A DNA stretch of 64,000 nt, taken from positions 5,950,340 through 6,014,339 of the forward strand of contig CM028378.1 in NCBI GenBank assembly GCA_013146195.2, given 5' to 3'. This document shows, piece after piece, positions 1-11,358 of this stretch. A program made the position numbers and the translations under genes. The notes beneath the pieces are model-generated. The model saw nothing but the letters and a program-made list of their open reading frames with translations. It did not search any database and was not told the DNA's origin. Position 1 is the stretch's first letter; every line of letters begins with the position of its first letter. The DNA comes from Codonopsis lanceolata. Lineage: Eukaryota; Streptophyta; Magnoliopsida; Asterales; Campanulaceae.

Positions 1-3000
1 GCAATCATAACTGTCAATCATATCGTGCCAGTGATACCCTAAATAGTGGTATCAAAGTGCCGGGCGGTATCACCTCAAGGGCAGCCTTTTCCCGGTCATA
101 TAGTTCTAGTCAAATGCACCATCTAGTTACACAGGTGTGGACTAGGGAACTACATCCCCACTGCGACCCACAGTAGAGGGGCGTGTGAACCGTATCTTGT
201 ACGGTGATACATAGCAATCACGAATCTCATACTTCGTGAAGGCGATGCACCGTCCCACCTTCAACGTAAAACTCAACAAATGCCAGGTGGACTTATATGT
301 AATGCACAAGTAGATGTTTACTTGCCATGAAATCAAATAGGGACTGAGTGAACTCGTCCAATGCCAAGTAGGGTATTACTCTACTACAAACTCTCGATTA
401 TGCACATAATTGCAATAATCATTAAATCACGTTTGAAGCTCAATTGAGTCTCAAAAGAACAAGTGACAAGTATCAAATCAAGTTCCAAAAGTTAGTAATC
501 TAGTCAAATAGAATCTAGTTAACATAGGATCTTACCACGATCCTCATAAGGTTCAATTGTTCCTTAACTTGACTCCGTTGAGTCCTTACTACAGTTTCAT
601 CCAAATTGGGTATAAAGCTATATGCCTTTCTAACCCGTTTCTATGTCGTTTGAGGCATAGCTAGGTTCTTGTTCCATTTAGGAATCATAGTTCAAAAATC
701 ACTAAGTCAAGTATAAAAATGGAAGCCTAAGTTGATTGAAGTCAAATCAAGCTTAGTTCAATTTCAACTCATAATTCTACTTAGTAGTAGAATCCAAGTT
801 TAGCATAAATCGATAATCGCATAGTAGATCACGCATGAAGGCAAGAACACTCAATATGCTTATAAGTCATATTAACAACAAAGTAGAAAATCAATTCTAT
901 GAAATGATAACAATCATGCATTTCGTCAGATAACAAGTAGACATAGAGATTCATATCCTAACATGAATCCAAGTTAAGTCGTTAACTTTACAATCACAAA
1001 TCACATAACTCTCGAAACTACCTAGTTAATCTAGGGTTACTAATCAACGAATGTATGACCTTAAAGGGGGCTCTTTAGAATGGAAAATTCATTCTAAATC
1101 GACTCATTCTCCGAACTCTCATAGTTCGATTAACCGGCTTACTAAGTTAATTTAAGTGTCACTTGGACACAAACACTTTTTAGAACCACAAAGGTCTAGA
1201 AAACCAAAACCCAACCTTAATCAAACGCCGCAGGAATCACTTTCGACTATCACAAGTTATTATTAAATACTTAAGTGACTCTAGTGAGTCTCGTTCAATG
1301 TTTCATACTCGGGTCGTTCTCGACCTAAGTCCCAAACTCACTTTCCATGCAACCAAGACGGCGTCCAATGACCAACCGTCACCATTCAACCCAATCAAGC
1401 CTACGTTTCCTAAACCTCATCTTAATACTCAAGGGTTGCATTACGACCCTCTAACGAGTCAATGCACTAACGTGCATAATACACAACTCCTAACAAGTCA
1501 ACATCCTCGATTGTGTACTCGGACTTATGAAATCCAATGACAAGCAATGCGCTTGCACCAAAATCATCTAAGGACATCCATTGGAGTCCTAAACTAAACA
1601 AACATCAATAAAATACCATTTCGGTCTCACCCCATCAAATCTCAAAATTTCGTGATTGAGATTCAACGAACACAAGTAATAATATGAATTTATCCTAAGG
1701 TTCAAAATAACAATTTCTATAATTAATTGACTCAATTTGGGTCAAATTACAAAGTCTCAATTCCTAGGTCAAGGCATAAATTCGGGATTCCTAAATTATC
1801 CGGGTTTCTAAACCCAACAACAATTAATCTTAAACCATAACAATTCCAATATACCCATTTGGGTTCAAGCCCTTACTAATACAAATTAATAACCAACAAA
1901 ACATATCAATTTGACATGTATAACAATGATAAATCACGAGGAAGAAGTCTCTAACAACCTAACGTCAAAATCGACTTAGAGAGAGAAACTAGGGTTTAAG
2001 TAACATACCACAATCGAGCTACACACAACTAGGAAGAGGAAAACAAACCGATGGGAATTGATCTATTCGGTGAGGGCTTCTCTATGGTGGTCTCGGTTTG
2101 TCAAACGGATGGCCGGAACTCTGAGAATCAACGAAACACACACTAATCTCACACTCAATCTCACGCACTCTCTCTATCCCGTTCTTGGCTGAAGACGGTG
2201 CACAAATGAGGGCATGGGAGGTAGTGTTGGGGTTATAAGGGTGTTTAAGGACCATATTACCCTCAAATGGGTGAAGGAGGAAGGGTAGGGTAGAATAGGA
2301 ATTTTACGTCAAATATCGAGTTTGGAAGTAATCTGCTCGTAACAAGGAAAACAACTGTTCGGGTGAGCTGGCCGAACATCTACCTAGATGTTCGGTTGTG
2401 GTGGTCGAACATCTCCCTAGATGTTCGGTTTTGGTAGTCGAACCACAGGTTAAGGCAAAACTCAACTCAAACTAAGACAAGAACATGCAAAACATAGAAG
2501 ATTTACAAGGCAACTATGAACTCAACCAAACCAAGGCATGTATGACACCCATCCAAAGCACAAATAAAGTATGAAAAAGAACCTATAGCAAGGATAAAAT
2601 ACTCAAAGGTTCGGGTTATTACAATCGAAACTCTGATAGACGCGACGTATGCAAGATTCGGTTTTACGCAACACGGTAATGACAAATACGATGCATTTAG
2701 CATCAGAAGCATAAATAGACTTAGGGAATCCATCCCCTAGGAAGACTAACACTCTCTAAAACCATTCAAGACAAACAAGAAGTGGTCTAGGGTATAACCG
2801 TGGCCACAAGAACGAACTACGCAAGTAAATTCTCGACCGAGTCGTGTTCCGACTACCGACGAGTCACGACTTGAAATTAAACCAATCTAAAGGTTATGGG
2901 TCATATAGAACTAAGGCATTAGCTTCTACCAAGCCATCTCACACCTTCCAAGGCTCTCACAACGAGCCAAACAAGTATTGCTACGCCCATTTAGCACGCA

Positions 3001-3040
3001 AAATAAGGAAGTCAAACATACGAAGGTTTGGGGTCTCACA
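1..3040 (-). mobile_element. Partial long LTR of a Ty3/gypsy chromovirus-like element
   Basis: Read on the minus strand, the LTR begins at 3040 with TGTGAGACCCCAAACC and runs off the left edge of the window. It is homologous to the LTR piece ending near 29425: both share the stretch around 2628-2735 (matching 28990-29100) and the stretch around 1010-1080 (matching 27220-27290). It contains the conserved stem-loop pair (158-176, 203-251) and near-palindromes at 2372-2395 and 2406-2427. No polypurine tract or polyprotein adjoins 3041, so it may be a solo LTR, but the left end cannot be seen. There is no protein-coding gene in it; the small ORFs are chance. Confidence 0.7.
203..251 (-). other. 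Conserved LTR stem-loop, copy 1
   Basis: Inverted arms of about 20 nt with a short central loop; the inner arm is CACGAAT paired with TTCGTG. The same structure occurs in four other LTR copies in the window. A smaller dyad (158-176) lies beside it. Confidence 0.6.
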
Positions 3041-3580
3041 CCCAAGTCAGAGTTTCAACTCTCAATCACTGAGTTGATTGCAAGCAAGGGGAATAGATCG
3101 GGGTTTAAACTAGGTGAGATGGTCCGATGTTCACATGAGCAATGTTAGCTAAGTGCACGGTTAGAGCTAGAGGGTGGGGGCGTGTAGAATAAAAACGGGG
3201 AAGGGGAAGAAGCAGAGGTCTTGGTCTTGGGCTTCGTGAGTCTTGGCAGATGAGGAGATAAATGAATGGGTGGAATGGTTTTTTTGGAAAGGGGTGTGAG
3301 TTATTAGTTTTTACTTTTCCCATTCCTTCCGTTCACTGAAATAAGTCCCATTGCCTACTGCCTAGGTGATCGGGTAGGAAGAAAATTTGACCAACAGGTG
3401 TGGAGGAGAATTGTAGTATTGTATAATGCACTCCTAAGCTTTGGGCTTTAAGGTCCAAGGTTTTCTCATGATTTTAATATTTTTATTTTATAAAAAAATC
3501 AACAAATAATTCAAAAATATATTTCATTTACGAAACAATCTGAAACATTAATCAACAAATATTAAAATGTACATATAAAT
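3041..3580. other. Intergenic stretch, no gene seen
   Basis: The left part is purine-rich and the right part AT-rich. Small ORFs here show no recognisable domain. I see nothing that supports a gene. Confidence 0.5.
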
Positions 3581-3661
3581 TGTTGACAGTGGGATTTGAA
3601 CCCACGCCCTTTCGGACAGGAACCTTAATCCTGCGCCTTAGACCAACTCGGCCATGTCAAC
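3581..3661 (-). tRNA. tRNA-Leu, anticodon AAG
   Basis: The 81-nt minus-strand sequence folds as a complete class II tRNA. It has a perfect 7-bp acceptor stem (GTTGACA/TGTCAAC) and discriminator A. The D arm is GCC/GGC. The anticodon stem CAGGA/TCCTG encloses the loop TTAAGGT, so the anticodon is AAG. A short variable arm (TCC-GAAA-GGG) follows, then a T arm GTGGG-TTCAAAT-CCCAC. Both internal promoter boxes are present (box A around GGCCGAGTTGG, box B GGTTCAAATCC). There is no intron and no encoded CCA. It reads leucine CUU codons in cytosolic translation. It stands alone among transposon relics and all stems are intact, so it is probably functional. Confidence 0.95.
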
Positions 3662-5476
3662 TATGTTCTGTTTATTCAAAAAACGGAAACATGTATTATA
3701 ATTGACCGTAACTTTGGCCGGCTTCTTTAATTTTTGAAATCATTGAAAAAATTGCATGCTTTTGGTAAGAATGATAATTCATCCGAACTCAATCCCAGTC
3801 CGTCTATAATTTAGTCCTGGTGGGGTTGAGTTCACCGACCAACCCGCTCCTAACCCGACCAACCCATAAATATAATTACTATATTATCATGAATGTGTTA
3901 GGAGTTTGGTAGATTTGACTCTAACTCAATTTTGTTGTCAATACTTATTTTATTTCCTCCGATATCTCAAATGAAAGTAGGAAACCACAACAACATCAAT
4001 TTCGAAAAAACGAAGGTGAATGGCAACAAAAGACAAGCTTGAAAAATCAATATTAACTTTATCTTTAAAAACAAGTTTATAATAATAAGATATAGATAAG
4101 TGTATCTGAATTTATAGTGACACTTATATAACAAACTAGTTTTACACCCGTGCGTTAAACGCACGTGCATATATTTATTTTAATTAAATTATACTCAAAT
4201 AAAATGAAGATTGTAAACAAAATTTAAAAATAAATAAAAAACATAATGAAAGAAAAAAATTATATCGGTATAATTTGTCTGATAATTAAAACCTAAAACC
4301 CGTTAACCCACCCAGCCCTGTTAGAAAATTACTTGGCTTAACCCGACCCATTTTTTTCGGTCAAAACATGTTATCCATTTCAACCCAAAAAAATATCGGG
4401 TCGAGCATGTTACCCATATTTTTACCGTGTAAGTGTAGGTTTCTTGGCGAAAATATGGTTTAAAAGAAGCAGTTACTCATTCTCGATTTTATTTTGGATT
4501 ATAATGGGACACGATCGGTTCGACCCAACCCACCCAATATAATTGATATCATTTAATTCATTATTTTTATAATTGTTTAAGTCATTTTCTCGTTTATAAT
4601 TTTCTAGAGTTTAATAATTGATATCAATTTTTATTAAAATTTAGGATCTTAAGTAGTATAAATAGTAATTCAGATGTATACTATTCTCTATATAACATAT
4701 AGATTTATTAAATATTTATAACTTGTGGTTGTTATCGACCATTATGATTTAATCATATACATTCAAATGGTTTACCAATAAGTTATAATTAATTGTGGTT
4801 ATTTGCAAAAATAAATTTTGTTTTGATATTATAATTTTGGATACGATGAAAGAGACAAAAGGTTTCAAATACAAACAAATCATATATGAAGATTTACATA
4901 GCAAACTTTTTTTATAATTAATTGTAGTTATATTTTATTTTGTAATCACATGTATTCAATGAACATTATTTTTATAGCACATTTGTTCTTATTACAATAT
5001 TATTTGCTAATTTTAATTAATCAGTAAATTAAGTATGCACCAAAAGAAATTTATATTTACAGATTTTTAATGTGTGACTACTCCTATTAAATACTACTAC
5101 ATAGAAACTTGATATTTTCTACCACATGTAAATATTTACACATTTTCAATACATCTTGAGAGTTGTGTAATCAATTAATCAGATTTTTGTTGCCAATTCA
5201 TGCTAACTACTATATAATAATACTCAAAGATGACTTTTCATTTTTAGCAAGTGCATTTTGGCGGGAACTTACCTCTTTTAGACTACCTAGCTTTTATATA
5301 TATATAGATTTGGATGTTTTCTTAATTAACAACCTGCTAAGAAGAATGCAGTGATAGGGAGTCGGGGTTTGTCTTGAATCACACCCTCCAGCATAAGAGT
5401 AAGTGTTCCGGTGGCAAAGAAAACAATCCAGCTGAGTAATTGGGTGGGTTAGGTTGTGTTTGATTCGGGTTGGAAT
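3662..5476. other. AT-rich intergenic region, no gene seen
   Basis: The region contains short runs rich in CCCAACCC/GGGTTGG, typical of degenerate plant MITEs, at about 3780-3870, 4300-4420 and 4510-4540. A near-palindrome GTGCGTTAAACGCAC lies at 4150-4164. No ORF carries a recognisable domain. Element ends could not be defined. Confidence 0.4.
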
Positions 5477-6842
5477 CAGTGGCGGACGCATAAATTTTTC
5501 CAACCGGGTGCACAAATTTAATGAAATTTGTAAATCATAATTGTCCCTTACGCGTTTTCTTACTTTGAAAACGTTTAATTACGTCATCAAACCAATGCGA
5601 ATTAAAACGATGCAATTTAATTCCCATTTATTTTTGAGGAAAATCATGGCTACGGGGTTGACATGGCCGCTTCAAGAAATAAGTTCTTCTAATTTCATCA
5701 AATTAGTTTGGGTTGTATTCAAATATTTTTATCCTTTCTGCAGAATCTGAAAGAACACTATTCAAATCAACTAATTCTTTCGTAGCACTACTAAGACCAT
5801 TGAATAGATACACTACCAAATCCAAATTCTTCTGGTCGTTACCGTTTAAAAAAATTCTCCATGATCACTAAAACCAAATTCCTTCAAACCAACAACAATT
5901 TGAGAATCTACACAAATAAAAAAAATCTCATAAATCAATTACTTCAACCCCCAAATTAAAATGACCTAATTTCATATTAAATAAATAGACATTTCCTACA
6001 AAGATATTGAATACAAAAATTTAGGAAATAAAAAAATATTTTCATAGTATAATCTATCACAAAATTCACAAATCACAATTCACAACAATTACATAAATTA
6101 AATACTCAGTTAGAGCTATTTCAAAATTAGAGTTATTTAAAATTAGTGCTATTTTAAAATTAGGGTTATAATGACTAATTGAAGTCACAAATCACAAATT
6201 CACAATTATAAATTTGAAATTAGGGTTATTCTGCCTATTCACAAATCACAAATCACAAATTCAAAAATCACGATTATAAATTTATAATGACAGGCTAAAT
6301 AGTAAATAGTAAATACTAATTGAAGTTTAGAAGAATACCTCTCTCTGTTAGCAGTAGATTGACTAGAAACTAGCTAGTCATTAGAGTATGTAGATTGTAG
6401 AGATGGAGAGAAAGGAGGAAATCAAGAAAGTGGAGGTGGAGCGGTGCTGCGGTGGAGCTGGAGCCATCCGGTGGTTGTGCCGCCGTGCTGGTGATGGTCG
6501 GAATCGTCACTGGAGGGGGTGACTGACGACAGTGCCGAGGAGGCTAGCGACAAAAACATGATTTGGGATTTGGGAGAGGCTGAGAGAGAGAGGAGACGAG
6601 ATTTGGGAAAAGGGTTTGAGGATTTCAAATTTCTGGTCTCTCTCTTCTTCCGGAAAGAGAAAGAGTTACGGTAACATAGTAAGTAATTTTTTTTTACTCA
6701 GGTGGGGGCAAATTGTATAAATTTTAATCAGGTGGGGGAAAATTGTATAATACAACAAAATATTATTAAAAATGTTTTCTTTAACAAAGTTACCCCCAAG
6801 TGAGGGCAACTGCCCATACCCTATAACCTCTGTCCGCCACTA
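5477..6842. mobile_element. Non-autonomous hAT-type DNA transposon
   Basis: The left end reads CAGTGGCGGAC and the right end GTCCGCCACTA, giving an 11-bp terminal inverted repeat with one mismatch. Identical 8-bp target duplications GTTGGAAT flank it at 5469-5476 and 6843-6850. An 8-bp duplication and CAGTGGCGGA-type ends fit the hAT superfamily. The 1.37-kb interior is AT-rich with no transposase-like reading frame, so movement would need a transposase supplied in trans. Near the right end, a phrase built on CAGGTGGGGGMAAATTGTATAA is duplicated (about 6700-6750). Confidence 0.8.
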
Positions 6843-7129
6843 GTTGGAATAAGTAACGGGTTGAAATGAGTGGAAACTCGTTAGAACCCAAATATCAAAC
6901 GGTCGGAATGGGTCAGATTGAAATATGTAACAGGTTAAAGTGGGTCGACCAGTCTTAACCCACTCCCCCCAAATGAGTTTATAGTATAAAAAGGCGCAAA
7001 TCGAAACGGGTAACGGGCCCAACCCGTTACTATTTTTTGGTTGAAACGGGTTACCCTTTTGATCCAAAAATATTAACGGGCTGGGTTGGATGGGTTAATG
7101 TGTAATGAGTTGTAATTGTCGGGCCTAAG
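6843..7129. other. GGGTT-rich intergenic flank, possible MITE remnant
   Basis: Repeated GGGTT, AACCCG and CGGGTTG words, including a GGGCCCAACCCGTTA-type dyad near 7015-7030, resemble degenerate MITE sequence. The hAT insertion lies inside this material. No gene is seen. Confidence 0.3.
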
Positions 7130-7530
7130 TGTAACCATGAAAAAATTATTCAGTTTATTGCAGTTCTTTGTGTAAGTTATTAATCTTAAACCCTAGATCT
7201 TGAACTTCATGATAATCACAATAGCATACAAAATACTTTTAATTAAAATACATGATGAAGACATATTGCTTCTAGTGATTTGTTCTTGATACGATATCTG
7301 CAGTATAATAGAGCAGCAGATGCGAATATGGTTTCTCCCTTCTGGCCTAAAACCCTAATGAGTTGATTTAACGTGATAGATGAATATGATGTGTATTGCA
7401 TCTCTTTTATAGGAAACTAGTCCCTTTTACAAACCGAATTTATTGTAATTTAGCAATTCCAAATTAACTGTGATTCTCACTATTGACCATATAAGGATTT
7501 TCTTAACCCGCAAGAAAAATATATCTTACA
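7130..7530 (-). mobile_element. Ty1/copia LTR fragment (Tork-like), 3' LTR side
   Basis: The right end reads TATATCTTACA and is followed directly by ATCTCCCACTTGG (7531-7543). On the minus strand that is a polypurine tract, CCAAGTGGGAGAT, typical of Tnt1/Tork-type copia elements just upstream of a 3' LTR starting TGTAAGATATA. The left end is placed at TGTAACC (7130) only by the TG rule. No RNase H reading frame follows at 7540-8100, so the internal part is lost or too decayed to see. Confidence 0.55.
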
Positions 7531-7543
7531 ATCTCCCACTTGG

Positions 7544-8101
7544 TCAAAGTGATAATCCTTTAATGGTTAATCTTGGAAACATAAGGCGAGCATAATTACT
7601 AAATTAATAACTTGATGGTTAACATAATACCTTCGCAAAACAAGCTATCCATGATAGTCATAGCGGTTCTATATTATCAGGTTTTCAACATGGTTCTTTC
7701 CATGTACTACAATATAAATAACTTAATTTACTAGGCCATTTAAACAATGGTATAAATAAGGGTCCAATAATGTTCTTTTTTTCAAGAACTATTTTTGTTA
7801 TCAATTATCCATATATATGTTATCATCATTGTAGGACATTATATCGTAGGGGTATGAAATTGCGGTGTCTACATATATACGATAACAAACATATTTTGGG
7901 CAGGTGCAAAACTAATGTTAGGTATTTCTCAATGTTAAGTAATGTATTGAGCCATATCTATTCGACTAAGTATATTTGTTTGGTTATACAAGTCTATACC
8001 TAAATTGCTTTATTCTTTTTACTTTGACTCATACTTCTTTGCATTCTCAACTTAATCATAACTTAATCCAAACACGGTTGATTTACTAGCTACCACCAAA
8101 A
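7544..8101. other. AT-rich stretch between copia remnants, no gene seen
   Basis: This may be a decayed 3' untranslated part of the element whose LTR ends at 7530. Small ORFs lack any recognisable domain. Confidence 0.35.
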
Positions 8102-8321
8102 TGTAGAAACAAATAAAGTTTAGGAATAATAGCATAGCCGTTCCATTGATTGAATCACATATTTATAGGAAGAGTTACCATTAGGGTAATACTTGAAGTA
8201 GGGTACAAGAAACCTATACAAGGAATGTAACAACATATGGAAATAACTATACAAGGTAATTATTAATAATTAACTAATAATTACAAATAAACAAGAATAA
8301 TAAATATATTATTCTCTAACA
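8102..8321 (-). repeat. 3' LTR of copia element A
   Basis: The 220-bp LTR reads on the minus strand from TGTTAGAGAATAA (at 8321) to TTTCTACA (at 8102). Words such as CTTGTATAGGTTTCTTGTAC and the TATAAATATGTGATTC block are shared with the LTR at 33955-34171. Confidence 0.65.
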
Positions 8322-8545
8322 TGCCTCCACAAGATGGACGACCGAGAGGAGAGTCCAATCTTGTGAAGTAATTGATGAAATCGTTGGCGAACAAGAGGCT
8401 TGGTCAGTGCATTGGCCAACTGATCAACCGAGGATACATGGCAAACTCGCATAAGTCTATCCTGAACCTGTTGTCGGATGAAATGAAAGTCCAGGGCCAC
8501 ATGCTTCATGTGAGTATGGAAGACCGGGTTGGAGCAGAGACTAGT
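8309..8545 (-). pseudogene. Copia A RNase H C-terminus
   Basis: This is the 3' end of a copia pol frame. It contains the RNase H terminal motif block NPVFHTHMKHVALDFHF and, further on, VSSVDQLANALTKPL, hallmarks of the copia RNase H tail. It stops just inside the LTR. Upstream it is split from the rest of RNase H (11425-11700) by the 8546-11353 insertion. It is a relic and not a host gene. Confidence 0.85.
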
Positions 8546-9271
8546 TGATACGGAACGGACCGAAAGATCTCCTAGAAAGGTATTAGGATGAATGACTCCG
8601 CGACCCAACGCCTTCGAGATGACGCGAACCTTGGAATTGTGAATGACACCACAATTGGGATGACTCTCCAACTGATAAGTCGAATTCAATTATAAACAAC
8701 GAATCCACAATGTTTATAATCCGAGCTTCCAATCCAGGACACTCAAATAAGAAGACAATTTTCTAACCAGAAAATCAACTCAAATTTTATTAATCAAAAT
8801 TCTCTCCCCCAAACAATTGTTTAAGAATGCCTTTTTATAGGCTTACAAAATAAATCCTAATTCTTGTAGGACAAGAAAACTAAATAAAAGGAAACTCTTA
8901 ATAAAATGAAACTCTTAAATAATAGGAAACTCTAAATAAACGGAAACTCTTAAACCTAAATTTTCGGAACAAAAAACCTAAATAAAAAAAGGAAACTAAA
9001 ATAAAAAAGGAAACTAAAAATACCCAAACAGTAAAACATGAAAATAAAACAAAAACGGCAGCCTTTTCTGGAGACCTTGCGGTCGCAAGGCTGTGGACCC
9101 CTTGCGGCCGCAAGCGTCACAGCTTCTCCGAATTTGATGACTTGCCACTTTGACCCCTTGAAGTATCCAAACAGTTTTCCAAGCTTCCAAACTTGCCTAC
9201 AAGTTGCCAAACTTAACCAATAGATCCCCAAAATCTTAGATACACTTTTATGGCTTGTCAAGATCATATCA
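8546..9271 (-). repeat. 3' LTR of the 8546-11353 element
   Basis: Direct repeat of 10636-11353. It carries two near-palindromes, 9075-9090 and 9101-9114 (the second, CTTGCGGCCGCAAG, is a perfect palindrome). In the other LTR these are partly deleted (11165-11178). Confidence 0.9.
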
Positions 9272-9348
9272 TATTCCCCCTCTTGAAAATGATTTGTCCT
9301 CAAATCCGCACATGGAACTTGACGATTCGCCCGTGAGACAAGATTCAT

Positions 9349-10188
9349 TCAATCCGCCCATTGAGTCAAGAAGAAGTAGTCGTTGATCATCCGTTTGATT
9401 AACCAAGAACAAGACAAATTTGAAGCTGTAAAATCAAACGGGTCTTCGTATACTTGCGATAGCTTCAAGTTTTCTTGAACCATTATTAATTTCTCGTCAG
9501 TTTCTTCTTTCTCCGCCCTTTCTCGCTCTTCCTCCTCCTTCTCGATTTTCTCTTTCTCAATATTTTCTTTTTCAATTTTCTCTTTTGCAATCCTTTCTTT
9601 TTCAATATTTTCTTTTTCAATCCGTTCTTTTTCAATTTTCTCTTTGCCCTCCTTTTCAATTTTCCATTCACTCATGCTTGTTTGTAAAACCAATAAATCA
9701 TCACGAACTTGAGCAGGTGTTAAAGGCACTAAAGAGATCTCCCTATTCTCATACATGAAATTATATTTCTTTGTACCCATCAAATTGTAAGTTACTCATC
9801 GGTCTGTTTGCCATGGTTTCCCAAGTAATAAGTGACCAGCCTCCATTGGTATTACATCACACATCACCGTATCGGAATACTTCCCTATTCGAAAAGTGAC
9901 GAGGGTTTGTTGGGAGACATGCACTTGCCCATCGACATGTAGCCCTAGCAACTCATAAGGTTGCGGATGTGTAAAGATTGGTAGCCCTAACCTCTCAACC
10001 ATGTAGGAGCTAGCAAAATTAGAGATACTACCTCCATCAATAACCATACTACATGCCTTATTACTCACGTAACATCTAGTACGAAATATGTGTTTTCTCC
10101 ATTCCTCAATCATGAACTTACTACCCACTATCTCTCGAAAAAACTCCATCCAATCATCCATAGCCGATGGTTTAGGAAGTTCGGACAT
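9349..10188 (-). pseudogene. Gypsy-type aspartic protease plus charged linker, one in-frame stop
   Basis: One frame runs from the ATG at 10188 to the stop at 9349, broken by a single stop codon at 9798-9796. The first half (130 aa) holds the retroviral-type protease core: the active-site region MVIDGGSISNFAS, where the usual DTG/DSG is D-G-G, then the second-half motif HLLLGKPWQ. The second half starts with the block NFMYENREISLVPLTPAQV, typical of the chromovirus protease-RT linker, then about 55 residues of KE-rich repeats that probably form a charged coiled coil. No RT follows. The product would act in polyprotein processing in an intact relative. The protein fragment is Ty3/gypsy-derived although the element sits in a copia. 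Confidence 0.8.
9485..9672 (-). repeat. Coding minisatellite, 15-bp unit
   Basis: Tandem units of about 15 bp (TTTTTCAATTTTCTC-like on the plus strand) encode the pentapeptide pattern KEKIE/KERIE/KENIE on the minus strand. Copies differ by one or two bases. Confidence 0.8.
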
Positions 10189-10404
10189 GATGATTATTTT
10201 GGGGATTCACTCCCTTGTGTGTATGCACTCAAAGTCACATTTTTTTTATATAAGTAACAAATCCTAGAACAATTAGGATTTCAAAATTGAAAAACAACAC
10301 GATTAAACAAGGATTGATGATCCAAGTTCAAGACAACTAGATGAATTAAATTTTTTTTACAAAAAACATAAAATAAAAAACAAATAAAAAGACAAAAAAA
10401 ATTT

Positions 10405-10518
10405 CGTGAGCAGTAACTGTGAACAGTAACCGGCGCGAACAGTGATTCCGGTGTGAACAGTGTTTCCGGCGTGAACAGTGTTTTCTGACGTGAACAATGT
10501 TTCGGCGTGAACAATAAC
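10405..10518 (-). repeat. Minisatellite of about 18-bp units in the element leader
   Basis: Six or seven imperfect units around GTGAACAGTGTTTCCGGC lie between the primer-binding site and the protease ORF. The region is non-coding in the protease frame. Confidence 0.75.
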
Positions 10519-10635
10519 TTTTTTTTTTGATGAATGATAAACCCTAGGACAATTAGGGTTTAACAACAAGAACGATAATACACAAAATTTAAGATAGAAT
10601 GGAATTACCGTAACTAGGATTGCTCTGATACCAAA

Positions 10636-11353
10636 TGATAACGGAACGGACCCAAAGATCTCCTAGAAGGTATTAGGATGAATGACTCCGCGACCCAATG
10701 CATTCGAGATGACGCGAACCTTGGAATTGTGAATGACGCCACAATTAGGATGACTCTCCAACTGATAAGTTGAATTCAATTATAAACAACGAATCCACAA
10801 TGTTTATAATCCGAGCTTCCAATCCAGGACACTCAAATAAGAAGACAATTTTCTAACCAGAAAATCAACTCAAATGTTATTAATCAAAATTCTCTCCCCC
10901 AAACAATTGTTTAAGAATGCCTTTTTATAGGCTTACAAAATAAATCATAATTCTTGTAGGACAAGAAAACTAAATAAAAGGAAACTCTTAATAAAAGGAA
11001 ACTCTTAAATAAAAGGAAACTCTAAATAAAAGGAAACTCTTAAACCTAACCTTTAGGAACAAGAAACCTAAATAAAAAAAGGAAACTAAAATAAAAAAGG
11101 AAACTAAAAATACCCAAACAGTAAAACAGGAAAATAAAACAAAAACGGCAGCCTTTTCTGGAGACCTTGCGTGCAAGGTGTGGACCCCATACGGCAAGCT
11201 TCACAGCTTCTCGAATTTGTGACTTGCCACTTTGACCCCCTGAAGTATCCAAACAGTTTTCCAAGCTTCCAAACTTGCCTACAAGTTGCCAAACTTAACC
11301 AATAGATCCCCAAAATCTTAGATACACTTTTATGGCTTGTCAAGATCATATCA
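10636..11353 (-). repeat. 5' LTR of the 8546-11353 element
   Basis: 718-bp direct repeat of 8546-9271. The initiator tRNA-Met primer-binding site (10621-10633) abuts it on the internal side, which fixes the minus orientation. Confidence 0.9.
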
Positions 11354-11358
11354 CTAGT

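Larger units (their letters stand above)
8546..11353 (-). mobile_element. Complete non-autonomous LTR retrotransposon with a protease-only ORF
   Basis: The LTRs are 8546-9271 (726 bp) and 10636-11353 (718 bp), both starting TGATA and ending ATATCA. The target duplication CTAGT flanks the element exactly (8541-8545, 11354-11358). On the minus strand the 5' LTR is followed by TGGTATCAGAGCA (10621-10633), complementary to the 3' end of initiator tRNA-Met. A polypurine tract (AAGAGGGGGAATA, about 9272-9284) adjoins the 3' LTR. The 1.36-kb interior encodes only a gypsy-type protease plus the linker that normally precedes RT. Gag, RT, RNase H and integrase are missing, so it depends on enzymes in trans. 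The LTRs differ by indels and scattered substitutions, so the insertion is not very recent. Confidence 0.92.

Noticed and set aside
9075..9114. Possible CRISPR-like or phage-type repeat because of regular palindromes
   Set aside because: Only two units, no spacers of equal size, and a plant nuclear setting.
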